Assembly (NCBI RefSeq): GCF_001293735.1
Contig: NZ_BCAH01000004.1
Coordinates: 1-43,791 of the forward strand
Length of the DNA stretch: 43,791 nucleotides
Reading direction: 5' to 3'
Origin: Limosilactobacillus gorillae
Lineage (GTDB): Bacteria > Bacillota > Bacilli > Lactobacillales > Lactobacillaceae
The notes below the pieces were generated by a model. It worked only from the letters and a program-made list of their open reading frames with translations, had not been told where the DNA came from and did no database searches. Shown here in pieces: positions 16,052 through 23,910 of the stretch. Both the position numbers and the translations under genes were made by a program. How positions within the stretch are numbered: the first letter of the stretch is position 1; each line of letters starts with the position of its first letter.

Positions 16052-17200
16052 CTAACTATTTGCGAATTTGATTCGTGATTGAAATTTAAATTGGTTCTGA
16101 CGGTTAAAAAATACCTTGCGGAGAAATGGAATCCGTTTAACAAACCAAATGGCAATTAACGAAACTATGATTCTGTAAAGTACGTTGGTAAAAGTATCCG
16201 CTGCCGCCGGAAAATGAGTTACGTGGCCAATAAAGACCTCCGGGTTGACTAAACTAAGCTCCATAATATGGAAACATAAAACAACGAGAGATGCTTGACC
16301 ATAGTGTGCTAACGACGTCAAAACCTTTATCAACTTTGTGCCCGTAACTAATTTTTCTACCCAGTAGGCGAATAGCATCATCACTACACAACCACTTAGA
16401 GCACCAATGAGTGAGACTGTCCAATTGCTAGCAAAAGCTGTTGCCATACCAAAGTGATTAAACCGATCATAGTAACAAACCAGTAGATAAATCATGGTCG
16501 CAACCAGGATTATCATCCCCCCAATTCGTTTTGATCTCCATAAAACTGGAACTCGTTTTAATAACTGCCCAAACCAGAGAAAAAAGAGCCCAATCATGGC
16601 CGCATTTAAAGACCACGGTAACTCTCCATTAGTTTTAATACCATTATGGTACGGTGTCATCCAAAAACCTACATAACATACGATTAATGTAATAACTCCA
16701 ACCAACCAGAATCCATTCTTTTTAGAATCCAAAGCCTTCATCAGAGCATTAAAAACAATTGATGCCCAAAAGAGTGCTATCAAAAACCAAATTGCTCCAA
16801 TTTCTGGCATGATAATTTTTGTCCCGACCCCGATTAATGGGGTACTTCCTCCCATTCCAAAAACAGCTGCCTTTACTAACTCTTTACCAGATCCCATACT
16901 TTTTAAAGCTCCCCAATGCGGGATATGATTAAGAAGGATGGAACCAATAACCATTACTGAAGCAGTAAAGACATATGGTAACAATAAATTACAGATTAAT
17001 TTGTAAATCTGCTTAATAAACTTTTGGGGATGATAAAGATAACCAGACAAAGTAAAAAATATCGGTACGTTTACCGTAAAGAAAAATGCTCCCTGAAAGG
17101 ATCCCCAAACCTTTAAAGTATGGCCCCAAATGATAAAAAGCATCCCCCAAGCTCGAACAACATCGATCCAGAGAATTCTTTTTTTAGCCACGGACACCAC
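16052..17200 (-). CDS. Membrane acyltransferase 3 (OafA/WcjE-like)
   Basis: About 382 residues with roughly 10 helices. The N-terminal RILWIDVVRAWGMLFIIWGHT contains the D, R and H of acyltransferase family 3 (PF01757), and TVNVPIFFTLSGYLYHP holds the second conserved loop. It probably O-acetylates an EPS sugar. The start is uncertain: GTG codons at 17200, 17197 and 17191 all overlap the end of the preceding gene (ending 17184), which also supplies the purine-rich AAGAAAAGAG as ribosome site. The overlap indicates translational coupling within the EPS operon. Confidence 0.85.
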   Translation of the reverse strand: MVSVAKKRILWIDVVRAWGMLFIIWGHTLKVWGSFQGAFFFTVNVPIFFTLSGYLYHPQKFIKQIYKLICNLLLPYVFTASVMVIGSILLNHIPHWGALKSMGSGKELVKAAVFGMGGSTPLIGVGTKIIMPEIGAIWFLIALFWASIVFNALMKALDSKKNGFWLVGVITLIVCYVGFWMTPYHNGIKTNGELPWSLNAAMIGLFFLWFGQLLKRVPVLWRSKRIGGMIILVATMIYLLVCYYDRFNHFGMATAFASNWTVSLIGALSGCVVMMLFAYWVEKLVTGTKLIKVLTSLAHYGQASLVVLCFHIMELSLVNPEVFIGHVTHFPAAADTFTNVLYRIIVSLIAIWFVKRIPFLRKVFFNRQNQFKFQSRIKFANS

Positions 17201-18206
17201 TCTTTTCTTCTAAATCTGCGATTGCTGCTTGAATATGTTTTCCCTGCCGAAGTCCCTCAGCCAGTTTTACGGTATTAGCCTTCATTACCGCGTACTGATC
17301 CGCCGTAATCGATGCTAAAACATCATCCAAGTCAGAAAGTGAGTCTACAGTTAAACCAACTTGATGTTGTTCAATAAAATCGGCTAACGCTGCTTGTTTC
17401 CAAATAATTACCGGCAGACCACAGCTCAGATAAAGCGACGTCTTATGTGGATTATTGAACTTCAGGTACTCACCGTACCGGCCATTGCACCCGTCTAAAC
17501 TAGTTCCATCCCACACCAAACCAAAGTTTTGCGTCATATGTTCAAGAAGTTCATCCGGCGTGTACTGCCCCGCATACTTGACGCCCTCTTGATACGATTC
17601 CGCCGGATTGGCCCCAAAAATCGTTAATTTAGCTTCGGTCAGTTTAATCTTCTCCAGGAAGGGTGCCTTTTCAAGGTTTCCAGCAAAGCAAACGGAGCGG
17701 TCGTACAGGTAATCCTCCCCCATCGGTTGTGGGTTATCATAGTCAAAGATTCCTAACGTTGACATCGGCACCCGGACGCCCCTTTGAACTAACCAATCTA
17801 CCATGTGTTGGTTATGCGTAATTAAACCATCGACCTTATTTAACTGAGCCACTTCCAGTTGTTCAAGCTCTTTATCGGGGGTTTCCGCCCGTAAGGTATC
17901 AATATCATGCGTAATGAAGAAGAGCTTCGCCTTTGTGTACTTACGTACCGCCTGGATAATTTGATCAACTAGGTAGTAGGAATAGATCGGATATTGGAAG
18001 ATCACCTCATCAATTTCTTGTCCCTTAAATAAACGTGGCAAGTCAATGTACGCGTACTTGAACTTCCCAAACTTGGACCGAACATTGAATGGAAGGATCC
18101 AATTTTCATATCCTTGGTCCTCTAAGAACTTAATCATGTCCATTTGGGCCTTTGGTCCGGCATTGTTATCTTTATTATAAAAAACAGTCACTAAAACTCT
18201 ACGCAT
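17184..18206 (-). CDS. Galactofuranosyltransferase-like EPS glycosyltransferase
   Basis: A 340-residue soluble GT-B protein. It begins RRVLVTVFYNKDNNAGPKAQ and has QYPIYSYYLV (about 91), FFITHDIDTLR (about 116) and CNGRYGEYLKFNNPHKTSLYLSCGLP (about 235-260). These traits match the beta-1,6-galactofuranosyltransferase-like group of Gram-positive EPS loci. The presence of glf in the same locus supports a UDP-Galf donor, but this remains inference. It overlaps wzy upstream by 8 nt and the acyltransferase downstream by about 17 nt, so it is tightly coupled in the operon. Confidence 0.75.
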   Translation of the reverse strand: MRRVLVTVFYNKDNNAGPKAQMDMIKFLEDQGYENWILPFNVRSKFGKFKYAYIDLPRLFKGQEIDEVIFQYPIYSYYLVDQIIQAVRKYTKAKLFFITHDIDTLRAETPDKELEQLEVAQLNKVDGLITHNQHMVDWLVQRGVRVPMSTLGIFDYDNPQPMGEDYLYDRSVCFAGNLEKAPFLEKIKLTEAKLTIFGANPAESYQEGVKYAGQYTPDELLEHMTQNFGLVWDGTSLDGCNGRYGEYLKFNNPHKTSLYLSCGLPVIIWKQAALADFIEQHQVGLTVDSLSDLDDVLASITADQYAVMKANTVKLAEGLRQGKHIQAAIADLEEKSGVRG

Positions 18207-19386
18207 TTAAACTTTCCTTTTTCCTTGGCCAAGTAATTGCAAAAGCAGCTAATAAGAATGGATTAAATGAGATGTCCAACAAGTGTTGCTCAACAAGACA
18301 ACTGAGCGTTACGACCAACATAACAGTAACCAAAGCGTAATCATGTTCTACTGTAGCTCTTAATGAGATATACATCATAATCACTGTTATTAAAATTAGG
18401 GCAACCACCCCATAAATGATTAGTAGCCTAATGTACGAAGAATCAATGTAGAAATACTTGAAGGCATTACTATCGGCCATCTTTAATCCTTTGGCTCCTC
18501 CCCAACCGTGCTCAATAACGTGATTCCCCCACAAATTAACCCCATATTTTTGAAGCGCCTCTGATGATAGTGCTAATCTGTTTGAAAAAATACTATTCGC
18601 TTTAATAAATAATTGGTTCATCGGATCATAGTTTAAGGTGGCCATAATGTCCACAAAAATTAAGATCGGAGTAACTACCCAGTAAAGAGACGCTGTCTGT
18701 TGCGCAAATCTATTGCCGTTCTGAGCTTTTTTGGCAATTATTAAGCAAACTACTAAGATAATCGCCGTGATCGTGCTAAGCCGTGCATTTGCCACTTGCC
18801 ACATCAAAAGGGCCATGACCAAAAAGAATACATAATGTTTCCAACAGAGCTTTTTAAAGTCAAGGTAACTTTTAGCCGCCATTAGATATAATACGTGCGA
18901 TGCTAGATCAGTTGGATAAACAATACCAAGGGCGTATCTAATTCCTCGATCTTGTACAACATACGCCAAATTAGTAATTACACCCATAAGTGAATATAGG
19001 ATCACAGCAATTAGCATTATCAATCCAATTTGATAATACCACTTGATTATCTTCCTAAAGTGAACTCCTTTTGCTCCCAAAATGAGCGCCATCATATCTA
19101 AAATTAAATATGATTGGGATTTTCTCCACGATAAAAAGGCTACTCCAAGTAGAAGTGTAATGACAATCAATTTTGTCGCATCATGATGATCAAATAAATA
19201 AATCTTAAGAACTAATAATCCCACTCCTGCATATGAAATTAGTTGAAGTGGGCGAGTATGAAAATAGTCCGTAAACGTTGTGGTCATCAAAAATGAGATG
19301 AACAACATAAAGGAAAATGCAACAAGATAAACTTGTTCTCCTGTAATTGGTGCGTTTATAAGTCTTTTTACATAGCTTCTCATCAT
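18199..19386 (-). CDS. wzy: Wzy-like EPS polymerase
   Basis: A 395-residue protein with about 11 helices, no soluble domain, and a large outer loop between late helices (about 245-300, containing SNRLALSSEALQKYGVNLWGNHVIEHGWG). That loop pattern, with SRLALSSEAL and a GW/GG stretch, is common in Firmicutes Wzy proteins. It should join repeat units outside the membrane. It starts after a strong intra-operon hairpin (19402-19435) and has its own AGGAG ribosome site. Assignment rests on topology, motif and place in the locus. Confidence 0.75.
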   Translation of the reverse strand: MMRSYVKRLINAPITGEQVYLVAFSFMLFISFLMTTTFTDYFHTRPLQLISYAGVGLLVLKIYLFDHHDATKLIVITLLLGVAFLSWRKSQSYLILDMMALILGAKGVHFRKIIKWYYQIGLIMLIAVILYSLMGVITNLAYVVQDRGIRYALGIVYPTDLASHVLYLMAAKSYLDFKKLCWKHYVFFLVMALLMWQVANARLSTITAIILVVCLIIAKKAQNGNRFAQQTASLYWVVTPILIFVDIMATLNYDPMNQLFIKANSIFSNRLALSSEALQKYGVNLWGNHVIEHGWGGAKGLKMADSNAFKYFYIDSSYIRLLIIYGVVALILITVIMMYISLRATVEHDYALVTVMLVVTLSCLVEQHLLDISFNPFLLAAFAITWPRKKESLNA

Positions 19387-19401
19387 TACTCCTATAAGAA
19401 T

Positions 19402-19435
19402 AGCACGGTTAACTAATCAACTTGTTAACCGTGCT
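19402..19435 (-). terminator. Strong intra-operon hairpin, possible attenuator
   Basis: Perfect 12-bp arms AGCACGGTTAAC (19402-19413) and GTTAACCGTGCT (19424-19435) lie between the first four EPS genes and wzy. On the minus strand the hairpin is followed only by ATTCTTATAGG, a weak T-run. It may be a partial terminator, processing site or mRNA stabiliser. Confidence 0.6.
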
Positions 19436-19441
19436 CCTTAA

Positions 19442-20254
19442 TTAATTCTTTTCAGTAATTCCCATCCGATTGGTTAAGTGGCGAATAACTGCCTTCCTCT
19501 TTAAATCACCGGTATTAAATACCGTAAGATATTTTACTTTTACATTCCTTTGCTGATGTAAATAAACATTTAACAACCGCTCTGAAAGGAATCCATACAA
19601 CCGACGCTGGTAGGTATCGTACCCAGTCATATCGGTGTGGCTCTGAACTTCAAACAGAATATCAAATAACCATTTACAATAGTCATTCATTAATTCACGC
19701 CGAGTATAGAACATGTTATACGGTGCCATTACCGCTGGTCCGTTCATAACTTCATCGAAGGAGTTCGTGAACTCTGGATAGAGTTTAACGATTGCTTCCC
19801 GTGTGTGGTCGAGATCAACCTCATAATGACCACGGATATACTGTTCCCTAAGGGTTTCTTTCCCTTTAGAGTCATCCTCAGGATAAGCCACAACCCAATC
19901 ATATTCTTTAAGCATTGCTTGAAGCTCTTCCTCGGAAACCGGATGAGTTCGTCCAAAAGCAAGTAGCCAAAGATACATTGCATTCCGTCCGCCTATCCTT
20001 TTACCAAATGAATGCGGAGAAAAGTAACGGCGATAGTGACTCAGTCCTACAAAGGGGTCTGTTGTATTTTTCCACATCCAGTAGAGTCCTGTTAGCTCAT
20101 TAAACTCTTTATTCTGTCGTGAAATATTATCACCTGTATTATCAGCTAAATAACCACGTGGATTAGAATTAAAATCAGCTCCCACGAGTAGTGGCTGATA
20201 TCCGTTTGGTAAGTCGTAATCAAACATTTTATGTGATATTACATACATTGTCAT
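19442..20254 (-). CDS. DUF4422 family glycosyltransferase (second of two)
   Basis: A 270-residue protein of the DUF4422 family (PF14393). Markers are DNTGDNIS (about residue 40), ELTGLYWMWKN (about 53), VGLSHYRRYFSP (about 69), a central acidic YPEDDSKGKETLREQYIRGHYEVDLD region and the C-terminal YQRRLYGFLSERLLNVYL. Members are found in capsule and EPS loci and are thought to transfer hexoses. It lies 12 nt after the Wzd-like gene. A paralogue with the same motifs sits just upstream at 20901-21662. The two probably add different sugars. Confidence 0.85.
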   Translation of the reverse strand: MTMYVISHKMFDYDLPNGYQPLLVGADFNSNPRGYLADNTGDNISRQNKEFNELTGLYWMWKNTTDPFVGLSHYRRYFSPHSFGKRIGGRNAMYLWLLAFGRTHPVSEEELQAMLKEYDWVVAYPEDDSKGKETLREQYIRGHYEVDLDHTREAIVKLYPEFTNSFDEVMNGPAVMAPYNMFYTRRELMNDYCKWLFDILFEVQSHTDMTGYDTYQRRLYGFLSERLLNVYLHQQRNVKVKYLTVFNTGDLKRKAVIRHLTNRMGITEKN

Positions 20255-20266
20255 AATTACTACATC

Positions 20267-20890
20267 CTATTTTACCAAATGCTTAAAGGTTGTCCTTACA
20301 AAAGCAATGACCATACCGGCAAGGGCTCCTAATGCAAATCCAAGAATGGCATATTTCTTCGCCGATGGTGAGGTTTGGCTTTTTACATCAGAAGCGTACG
20401 CCTTTGAAAGTGGTTGGATTTGTCCAATTCCAGCCTTAATCTTCGGTAATTCCTGCTTAGTAGCATCCGTCACAGCATTTACAATCAACGCCGCATCTTT
20501 TGCACTACCAACCTTAGCATGAATGTCTAAGATTATCTCACCGGCCCTTGGTTTTGCATCTACTGCTGATTCCAAATCAGAAACCGAGTACTTCTTTTGA
20601 AGTTTCTTCGGTAATTCTTTTCTAGCTTTCGATAAAACCAGCCGATCCTGAACTAATTCTGAGTAAGTTTGCATCATGCTCATATCTGCCATTGCCTGTG
20701 AATTCTTATAACTCACCGTGTCTAAATTATGGCCGATTAAAATTTCTCGACTAGCAGTATAAGTTGTCGTTTGCTTATGCTTCGCATAGAAACCTAGGCA
20801 ACCCATCCCAAGAACAGCCAGCACCAAAATCAAGATGATGTTTTTTAAAATAATTTTTGAAATGTCATCAATACTATATGATTTACTCAT
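20267..20890 (-). CDS. wzd: Wzd/CpsC-like chain-length determinant
   Basis: A 207-residue Wzz-family membrane protein. It has a first helix at about 14-31, an outer domain beginning TTTYTASREILIGHN and containing MMQTYSELVQDRLVLSKA, and a second helix at about 176-196. The short basic end FVRTTFKHLVK carries no kinase. In the usual system this adaptor acts with a tyrosine kinase (Wze) to set EPS chain length, but neither Wze nor Wzb is seen in the window. A TTAGGAG ribosome site precedes the ATG. It sits between two DUF4422 genes, unlike common loci where it comes first. Confidence 0.85.
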   Translation of the reverse strand: MSKSYSIDDISKIILKNIILILVLAVLGMGCLGFYAKHKQTTTYTASREILIGHNLDTVSYKNSQAMADMSMMQTYSELVQDRLVLSKARKELPKKLQKKYSVSDLESAVDAKPRAGEIILDIHAKVGSAKDAALIVNAVTDATKQELPKIKAGIGQIQPLSKAYASDVKSQTSPSAKKYAILGFALGALAGMVIAFVRTTFKHLVK

Positions 20891-20900
20891 TGTTTATCTC

Positions 20901-21662
20901 CTAAGCGTGTCCCGTAATTTTACGTTGCAAGAACTTACCACCCTTTTTCAACCAATTAGTGTGCTCCATGAACACGTAGTTCACTTCCTTCACCTTATAT
21001 TCAGGATGGACTTCCAACCAAACGTCCAGCAATAACTCGCTTAAAAAGCCGTAGACACGCTGTTCATAGGTTGAATATGTGGAAATATCCGTTTGTGCCT
21101 CTACCTTGGCTAAGACCTCATACATCCACGTGCAATATTCATTGAGGGGCTGCTTTTTCATGATAAACATGTTAAACATGTGGGCCCACGTACGCTTCAT
21201 CACCGTCTCAAAGGCTGGTGCATACTCTGGATACTGCTCTTGAATCACTTGGTGCATGATCTCAAACGGTTCATGATGGTGGGCATGCAGATAGTGTGAT
21301 TCATTAGTTTCAATATAGTAGTTTCGCTTGGATGGCAAAATAATATCGTAGTCTTCCAAGAGTTCTTGGGTCTCTTTTTCCGACAGTACCGTCGCTAACG
21401 ACTTTTGGTGGCGCAAACTCAGGTACCGCCGGTAGTGAACCAACCCCATGGCATCCACATCGAGGTTCTTCCACCCCCAGTAGATAGCCGTTAGTTCATT
21501 ATAAGTCGGGTTTTTTTTGGAAATATTATCACCCGTATTATCCCCCTGAAAGGTTTGGTTAACGTCCGGGTGAAGCTCTTTACCCACAAAAACCGGCAGA
21601 TACATTGGATCTGTCGGCATAGCATAGTTTTTGTGGGCCGCAACTAATACTTTTACTCGCAC
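20901..21662 (-). CDS. DUF4422 family glycosyltransferase (first of two)
   Basis: A 253-residue DUF4422 protein: VLVAAHKNYAMPTD at the N-terminus, GDNTGDNISKKNPTYNELT (about 40), LVHYRRYLSL (about 75), YDIILPSKRNYYIETNE, a histidine-rich ESHYLHAHHHEPF, and YEQRVYGFLSELLLDVWL near the end. It follows the priming transferase by 11 nt and so likely adds the second sugar. Similarity to the paralogue at 19442-20254 is clear in motifs but the central region differs, consistent with different sugar donors or acceptors. Confidence 0.85.
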   Translation of the reverse strand: MRVKVLVAAHKNYAMPTDPMYLPVFVGKELHPDVNQTFQGDNTGDNISKKNPTYNELTAIYWGWKNLDVDAMGLVHYRRYLSLRHQKSLATVLSEKETQELLEDYDIILPSKRNYYIETNESHYLHAHHHEPFEIMHQVIQEQYPEYAPAFETVMKRTWAHMFNMFIMKKQPLNEYCTWMYEVLAKVEAQTDISTYSTYEQRVYGFLSELLLDVWLEVHPEYKVKEVNYVFMEHTNWLKKGGKFLQRKITGHA

Positions 21663-21673
21663 AATGTTCTCCT

Positions 21674-22327
21674 TTAATAGGCTCCGTTTGGCTTGATCAT
21701 CACTTTAACCGTTTCAAACATGATCTTTAAATCCAGCCAAACCGAGCGATTTTGAATGTAAGTTAAATCAAGGTGGACCATTTCATCAAAATCAACGTCA
21801 TTTCGTCCCCCTACTTGCCACATTCCGGTGGCTCCTGGGGTAACCAGCAGACGCTGTCTATCATAATCCGTGTACTGGGCCACTTCAGAAGTCAGTGGTG
21901 GCCGCGGGCCAACGATACTCATTGATCCCGTTACCACGTTGATCAACTGCGGTAACTCATCAAGACTGTACTTACGAATTACCCGTCCCACCCGGGTAAT
22001 CCGGGGGTCATCCTTCATCTTAAACATGGCCCCGTTAACCTCATTTTGATCCTTTAACTTACTGAGGAGTTCATCCGCGTTACTAACCATCGAACGGAAC
22101 TTAATGATTTTAAACTCTTTTCCGTCCTTCCCCACCCGGGTCTGAGTGTAAAACACTGGCCCATGGGGATCATCAACTTTAATGCAGATTGCAATCACCA
22201 ATAGGAGTGGGCTAATTACCACCACGCCGACCGCCGACGCAACGACGTCAAATAGACGCTTGACGGCCCGGTAGATATACTGATGATTTAATCGTTCCAC
22301 ATCAATGTGGATCTTATTTTCAACCAT
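21674..22327 (-). CDS. Priming sugar-phosphate transferase of the EPS locus
   Basis: A protein of about 217 residues of the bacterial sugar transferase family (PF02397). It has one N-terminal hydrophobic hairpin (VKRLFDVVASAVGVVVISPLLLV), then FYTQTRVGKDGKEF, IIKFRSM, RKYSLDELPQL, GSMSIVGPRPPL and PGATGMWQVGGRND. It moves a hexose-1-phosphate, often Gal or Glc, to undecaprenyl phosphate and so starts each repeat unit. I place the start at the ATG at 22327, preceded by GAGAGAA. A TTG at 22348 is a less likely start. It is the first gene of the main EPS operon. Confidence 0.92.
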   Translation of the reverse strand: MVENKIHIDVERLNHQYIYRAVKRLFDVVASAVGVVVISPLLLVIAICIKVDDPHGPVFYTQTRVGKDGKEFKIIKFRSMVSNADELLSKLKDQNEVNGAMFKMKDDPRITRVGRVIRKYSLDELPQLINVVTGSMSIVGPRPPLTSEVAQYTDYDRQRLLVTPGATGMWQVGGRNDVDFDEMVHLDLTYIQNRSVWLDLKIMFETVKVMIKPNGAY

Positions 22328-22389
22328 TAGCGTTTCTCTCAATTTCAAAATTAACTTAGGCTCTCTTTATGCCCATTATTTTTCACTTC

Positions 22390-22404
22390 ACAATTGATAA
22401 TTGT
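22390..22404. promoter_or_regulatory. Palindrome in the EPS operon leader
   Basis: ACAATT-GAT-AATTGT is a perfect 6-bp inverted repeat with a 3-nt centre, located between the predicted promoter and the first EPS gene. It may be an operator. No protein is known to bind it. Confidence 0.35.
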
Positions 22405-22443
22405 AGCTAATTGATAGCCACTGAACTTATCAATACTTCCCCT

Positions 22444-22449
22444 ATCATA
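22444..22449 (-). promoter_or_regulatory. Extended -10 promoter of the main EPS operon
   Basis: On the minus strand TGGTATGAT gives an extended -10 (TGn + TATGAT). The T-rich -35 region overlaps the recX terminator. The leader to the first EPS gene would be about 110 nt. Confidence 0.5.
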
Positions 22450-22466
22450 CCAATAAATCGGGGTGT

Positions 22467-22496
22467 AAAAAAGGATTTTTCGTCTGGAATCCCTTT
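22467..22496 (-). terminator. Terminator of recX
   Basis: AAAGGATT (22470-22477) and AATCCCTTT (22488-22496) pair with one bulge. On the minus strand they are followed by a T-run. It begins right after the recX stop at 22499. Confidence 0.65.
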
Positions 22497-22498
22497 CA

Positions 22499-23317
22499 TC
22501 AATTATTAAGATTTTCTTGATCGGCTAACCAGTGATCAATTTCATCCAGCTCAAACCCCTTACGGTAAAGGGCTTGCTTGACCTTGAGCTCCCGTTCATA
22601 CCCCTGATACCGTTGGTACCGGCGCCATGCTTTTTGGGCCTCACGAGTTAGGAGTTCTTCTTGGCCCTCCTGGTCTGACGTGGGGAAACCCGTCTCCTTA
22701 ACCAATTGGTACACGTCACCACTATATCCCTGCGTGATTACACCTTGACGGACCTTCTCTTCTTGGCGGCGCACTGGTTGGTTAGCATAACGTTTAGCCA
22801 ACTTCTTAACCAGCTTTGTGGCGTTTACCTGTTGCTGTTCGATGTTGAACTGCTCAAGGGCACGGTCAATCAAAAGTTCTCCCACCCGTTTTTGGCGGAG
22901 TTTTTGACGAATTACGCCGGGTCCCTTCAAGGTTGTATTCATTTCAGTTCGAACAAAGGCAGCCGCGTACTCTTGGTCATCTAGCAGCCGGTTTTCCCTT
23001 AGCTTGGCCATCACCACGGGTACAATTTCCGGCGGAACCGCTAACTCGGTAAGCTTTTGCTTCACCTCGTGCTCCGTTCGTAGTTGGTGCGACAGGTAGT
23101 CCAGCATCTTGGAATATGCTTGGGCAACCTGATCATCATTTGAAATCTGCTCAAGGAGTTCCTTATCAACTTCCATCCCCTTGTACAGTCGGTACTTAAT
23201 TAAGACGCTTTCTGCCACCGGAAAGGCGTACCTACCGTTTAAAAAGACGTTAAAGCGCCCGGGACGTTTTTGCGCCACAATGGCGGTTATTTCTTGTTGT
23301 TGCTTTTCTTTTTTCAT
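22499..23317 (-). CDS. recX: RecX regulator of RecA
   Basis: A protein of about 272 residues made of an N-terminal FNVFLNGRYAFPVAE domain and three-helix RecX repeats: AYSKMLDYLSHQLRTEHEVKQKL, LLDDQEYAAAFVRTEM, GPGVIRQKLRQKRV, and a later RQGVITQGYSGD and VKQALYRKGFELDEID. RecX binds RecA filaments and limits their extension. The start at 23317 is favoured because AGGG lies 6 nt before this ATG. Upstream in-frame codons at 23320 and 23338 are weaker. It is transcribed alone, diverges from the DUF1659 gene and ends at a terminator before the EPS promoter. Confidence 0.92.
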   Translation of the reverse strand: MKKEKQQQEITAIVAQKRPGRFNVFLNGRYAFPVAESVLIKYRLYKGMEVDKELLEQISNDDQVAQAYSKMLDYLSHQLRTEHEVKQKLTELAVPPEIVPVVMAKLRENRLLDDQEYAAAFVRTEMNTTLKGPGVIRQKLRQKRVGELLIDRALEQFNIEQQQVNATKLVKKLAKRYANQPVRRQEEKVRQGVITQGYSGDVYQLVKETGFPTSDQEGQEELLTREAQKAWRRYQRYQGYERELKVKQALYRKGFELDEIDHWLADQENLNN

Positions 23318-23325
23318 CATCCACC

Positions 23326-23354
23326 CTGACAAATTCACGCGTAATTTCTATGTA
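23326..23354 (+). promoter_or_regulatory. Promoter of the DUF1659-DUF2922 pair
   Basis: CTGACA (23326-23331), a 17-nt spacer and TATGTA (23349-23354), about 60 nt before the ATG at 23415. It overlaps the recX start region. Confidence 0.5.
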
Positions 23355-23414
23355 TAGGGTGTAAGCAGTGATCACAACTTACTAACCCAACTAATTTTAA
23401 AGGAGTGTTTTAAT

Positions 23415-23621
23415 ATGATTCGCAATGTTAAGTCAACTAAGCTTCAAGTTACCTCGATCGATGGTGATCACCCCAAAGGTTTAAGCCGGACCTTTAATAA
23501 TCTGGTTGCCCAACCAAGCGACGAACAGATCACCAGCTTTCAAACCATCCTGGGAAGCTTAACTGGCGGACAAGTTAAAGAAGCAACGTTAACAACCGCC
23601 ACGACCCTAGCCAACGAATAA
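23415..23621 (+). CDS. DUF1659 small protein
   Basis: A 68-residue cytoplasmic protein with no membrane segment. The compact central part LSRTFNNLVAQPSDEQITSFQTIL and the TGGQVKEATLTTATTL end match DUF1659/YvlD-like small proteins of lactobacilli. AAAGGAG lies 9 nt before the ATG. It is followed 36 nt later by a DUF2922 gene, a pairing often seen in this order. Function unknown. As a tiny conserved pair with a clear promoter and terminator it is surely expressed. Confidence 0.75.
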   Translation: MIRNVKSTKLQVTSIDGDHPKGLSRTFNNLVAQPSDEQITSFQTILGSLTGGQVKEATLTTATTLANE

Positions 23622-23657
23622 TCTTTCCCGTAGTTTTTAAAAGAAAGGATACTATAT

Positions 23658-23873
23658 ATGAAGACCTTAAACCTCACCTACAAGGGCAGCCTTGGTAAGA
23701 CCCACATTTTGAAGATCAACTACGCCAACGGCCAACTCGACGAAGTATCCGTCCGCCAAGCAATGACGCAAATCGCCGACCTCAAACTGTTTAAGAAGGA
23801 CGATGAAGACCTCTACGTCACGCCTGTCTCTGCCAAGGTCGTTAACACGAACGAAGACGTCCTCTTTTCTTAA
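23658..23873 (+). CDS. DUF2922 small protein
   Basis: A 71-residue protein starting KTLNLTYKGSLGKTHILKINYAN with VSVRQAMTQIADLKLF in the middle and a VVNTNEDVLFS end, the full DUF2922 (PF11148) length. GAAAGGAT precedes the ATG. It is the second gene of a two-gene unit and ends at the bidirectional terminator 23886-23910. No biochemical role is known. Confidence 0.8.
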   Translation: MKTLNLTYKGSLGKTHILKINYANGQLDEVSVRQAMTQIADLKLFKKDDEDLYVTPVSAKVVNTNEDVLFS

Positions 23874-23885
23874 TTTCTAACCACT

Positions 23886-23910
23886 AAGGAGCCTACTTAG
23901 GCTCCTTTTT
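23886..23910. terminator. Bidirectional terminator between DUF2922 and YihY genes
   Basis: Arms AAGGAGCCT (23886-23894) and AGGCTCCTT (23899-23907), followed by T on the plus strand. It overlaps the stop of the convergent YihY gene. Confidence 0.85.
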
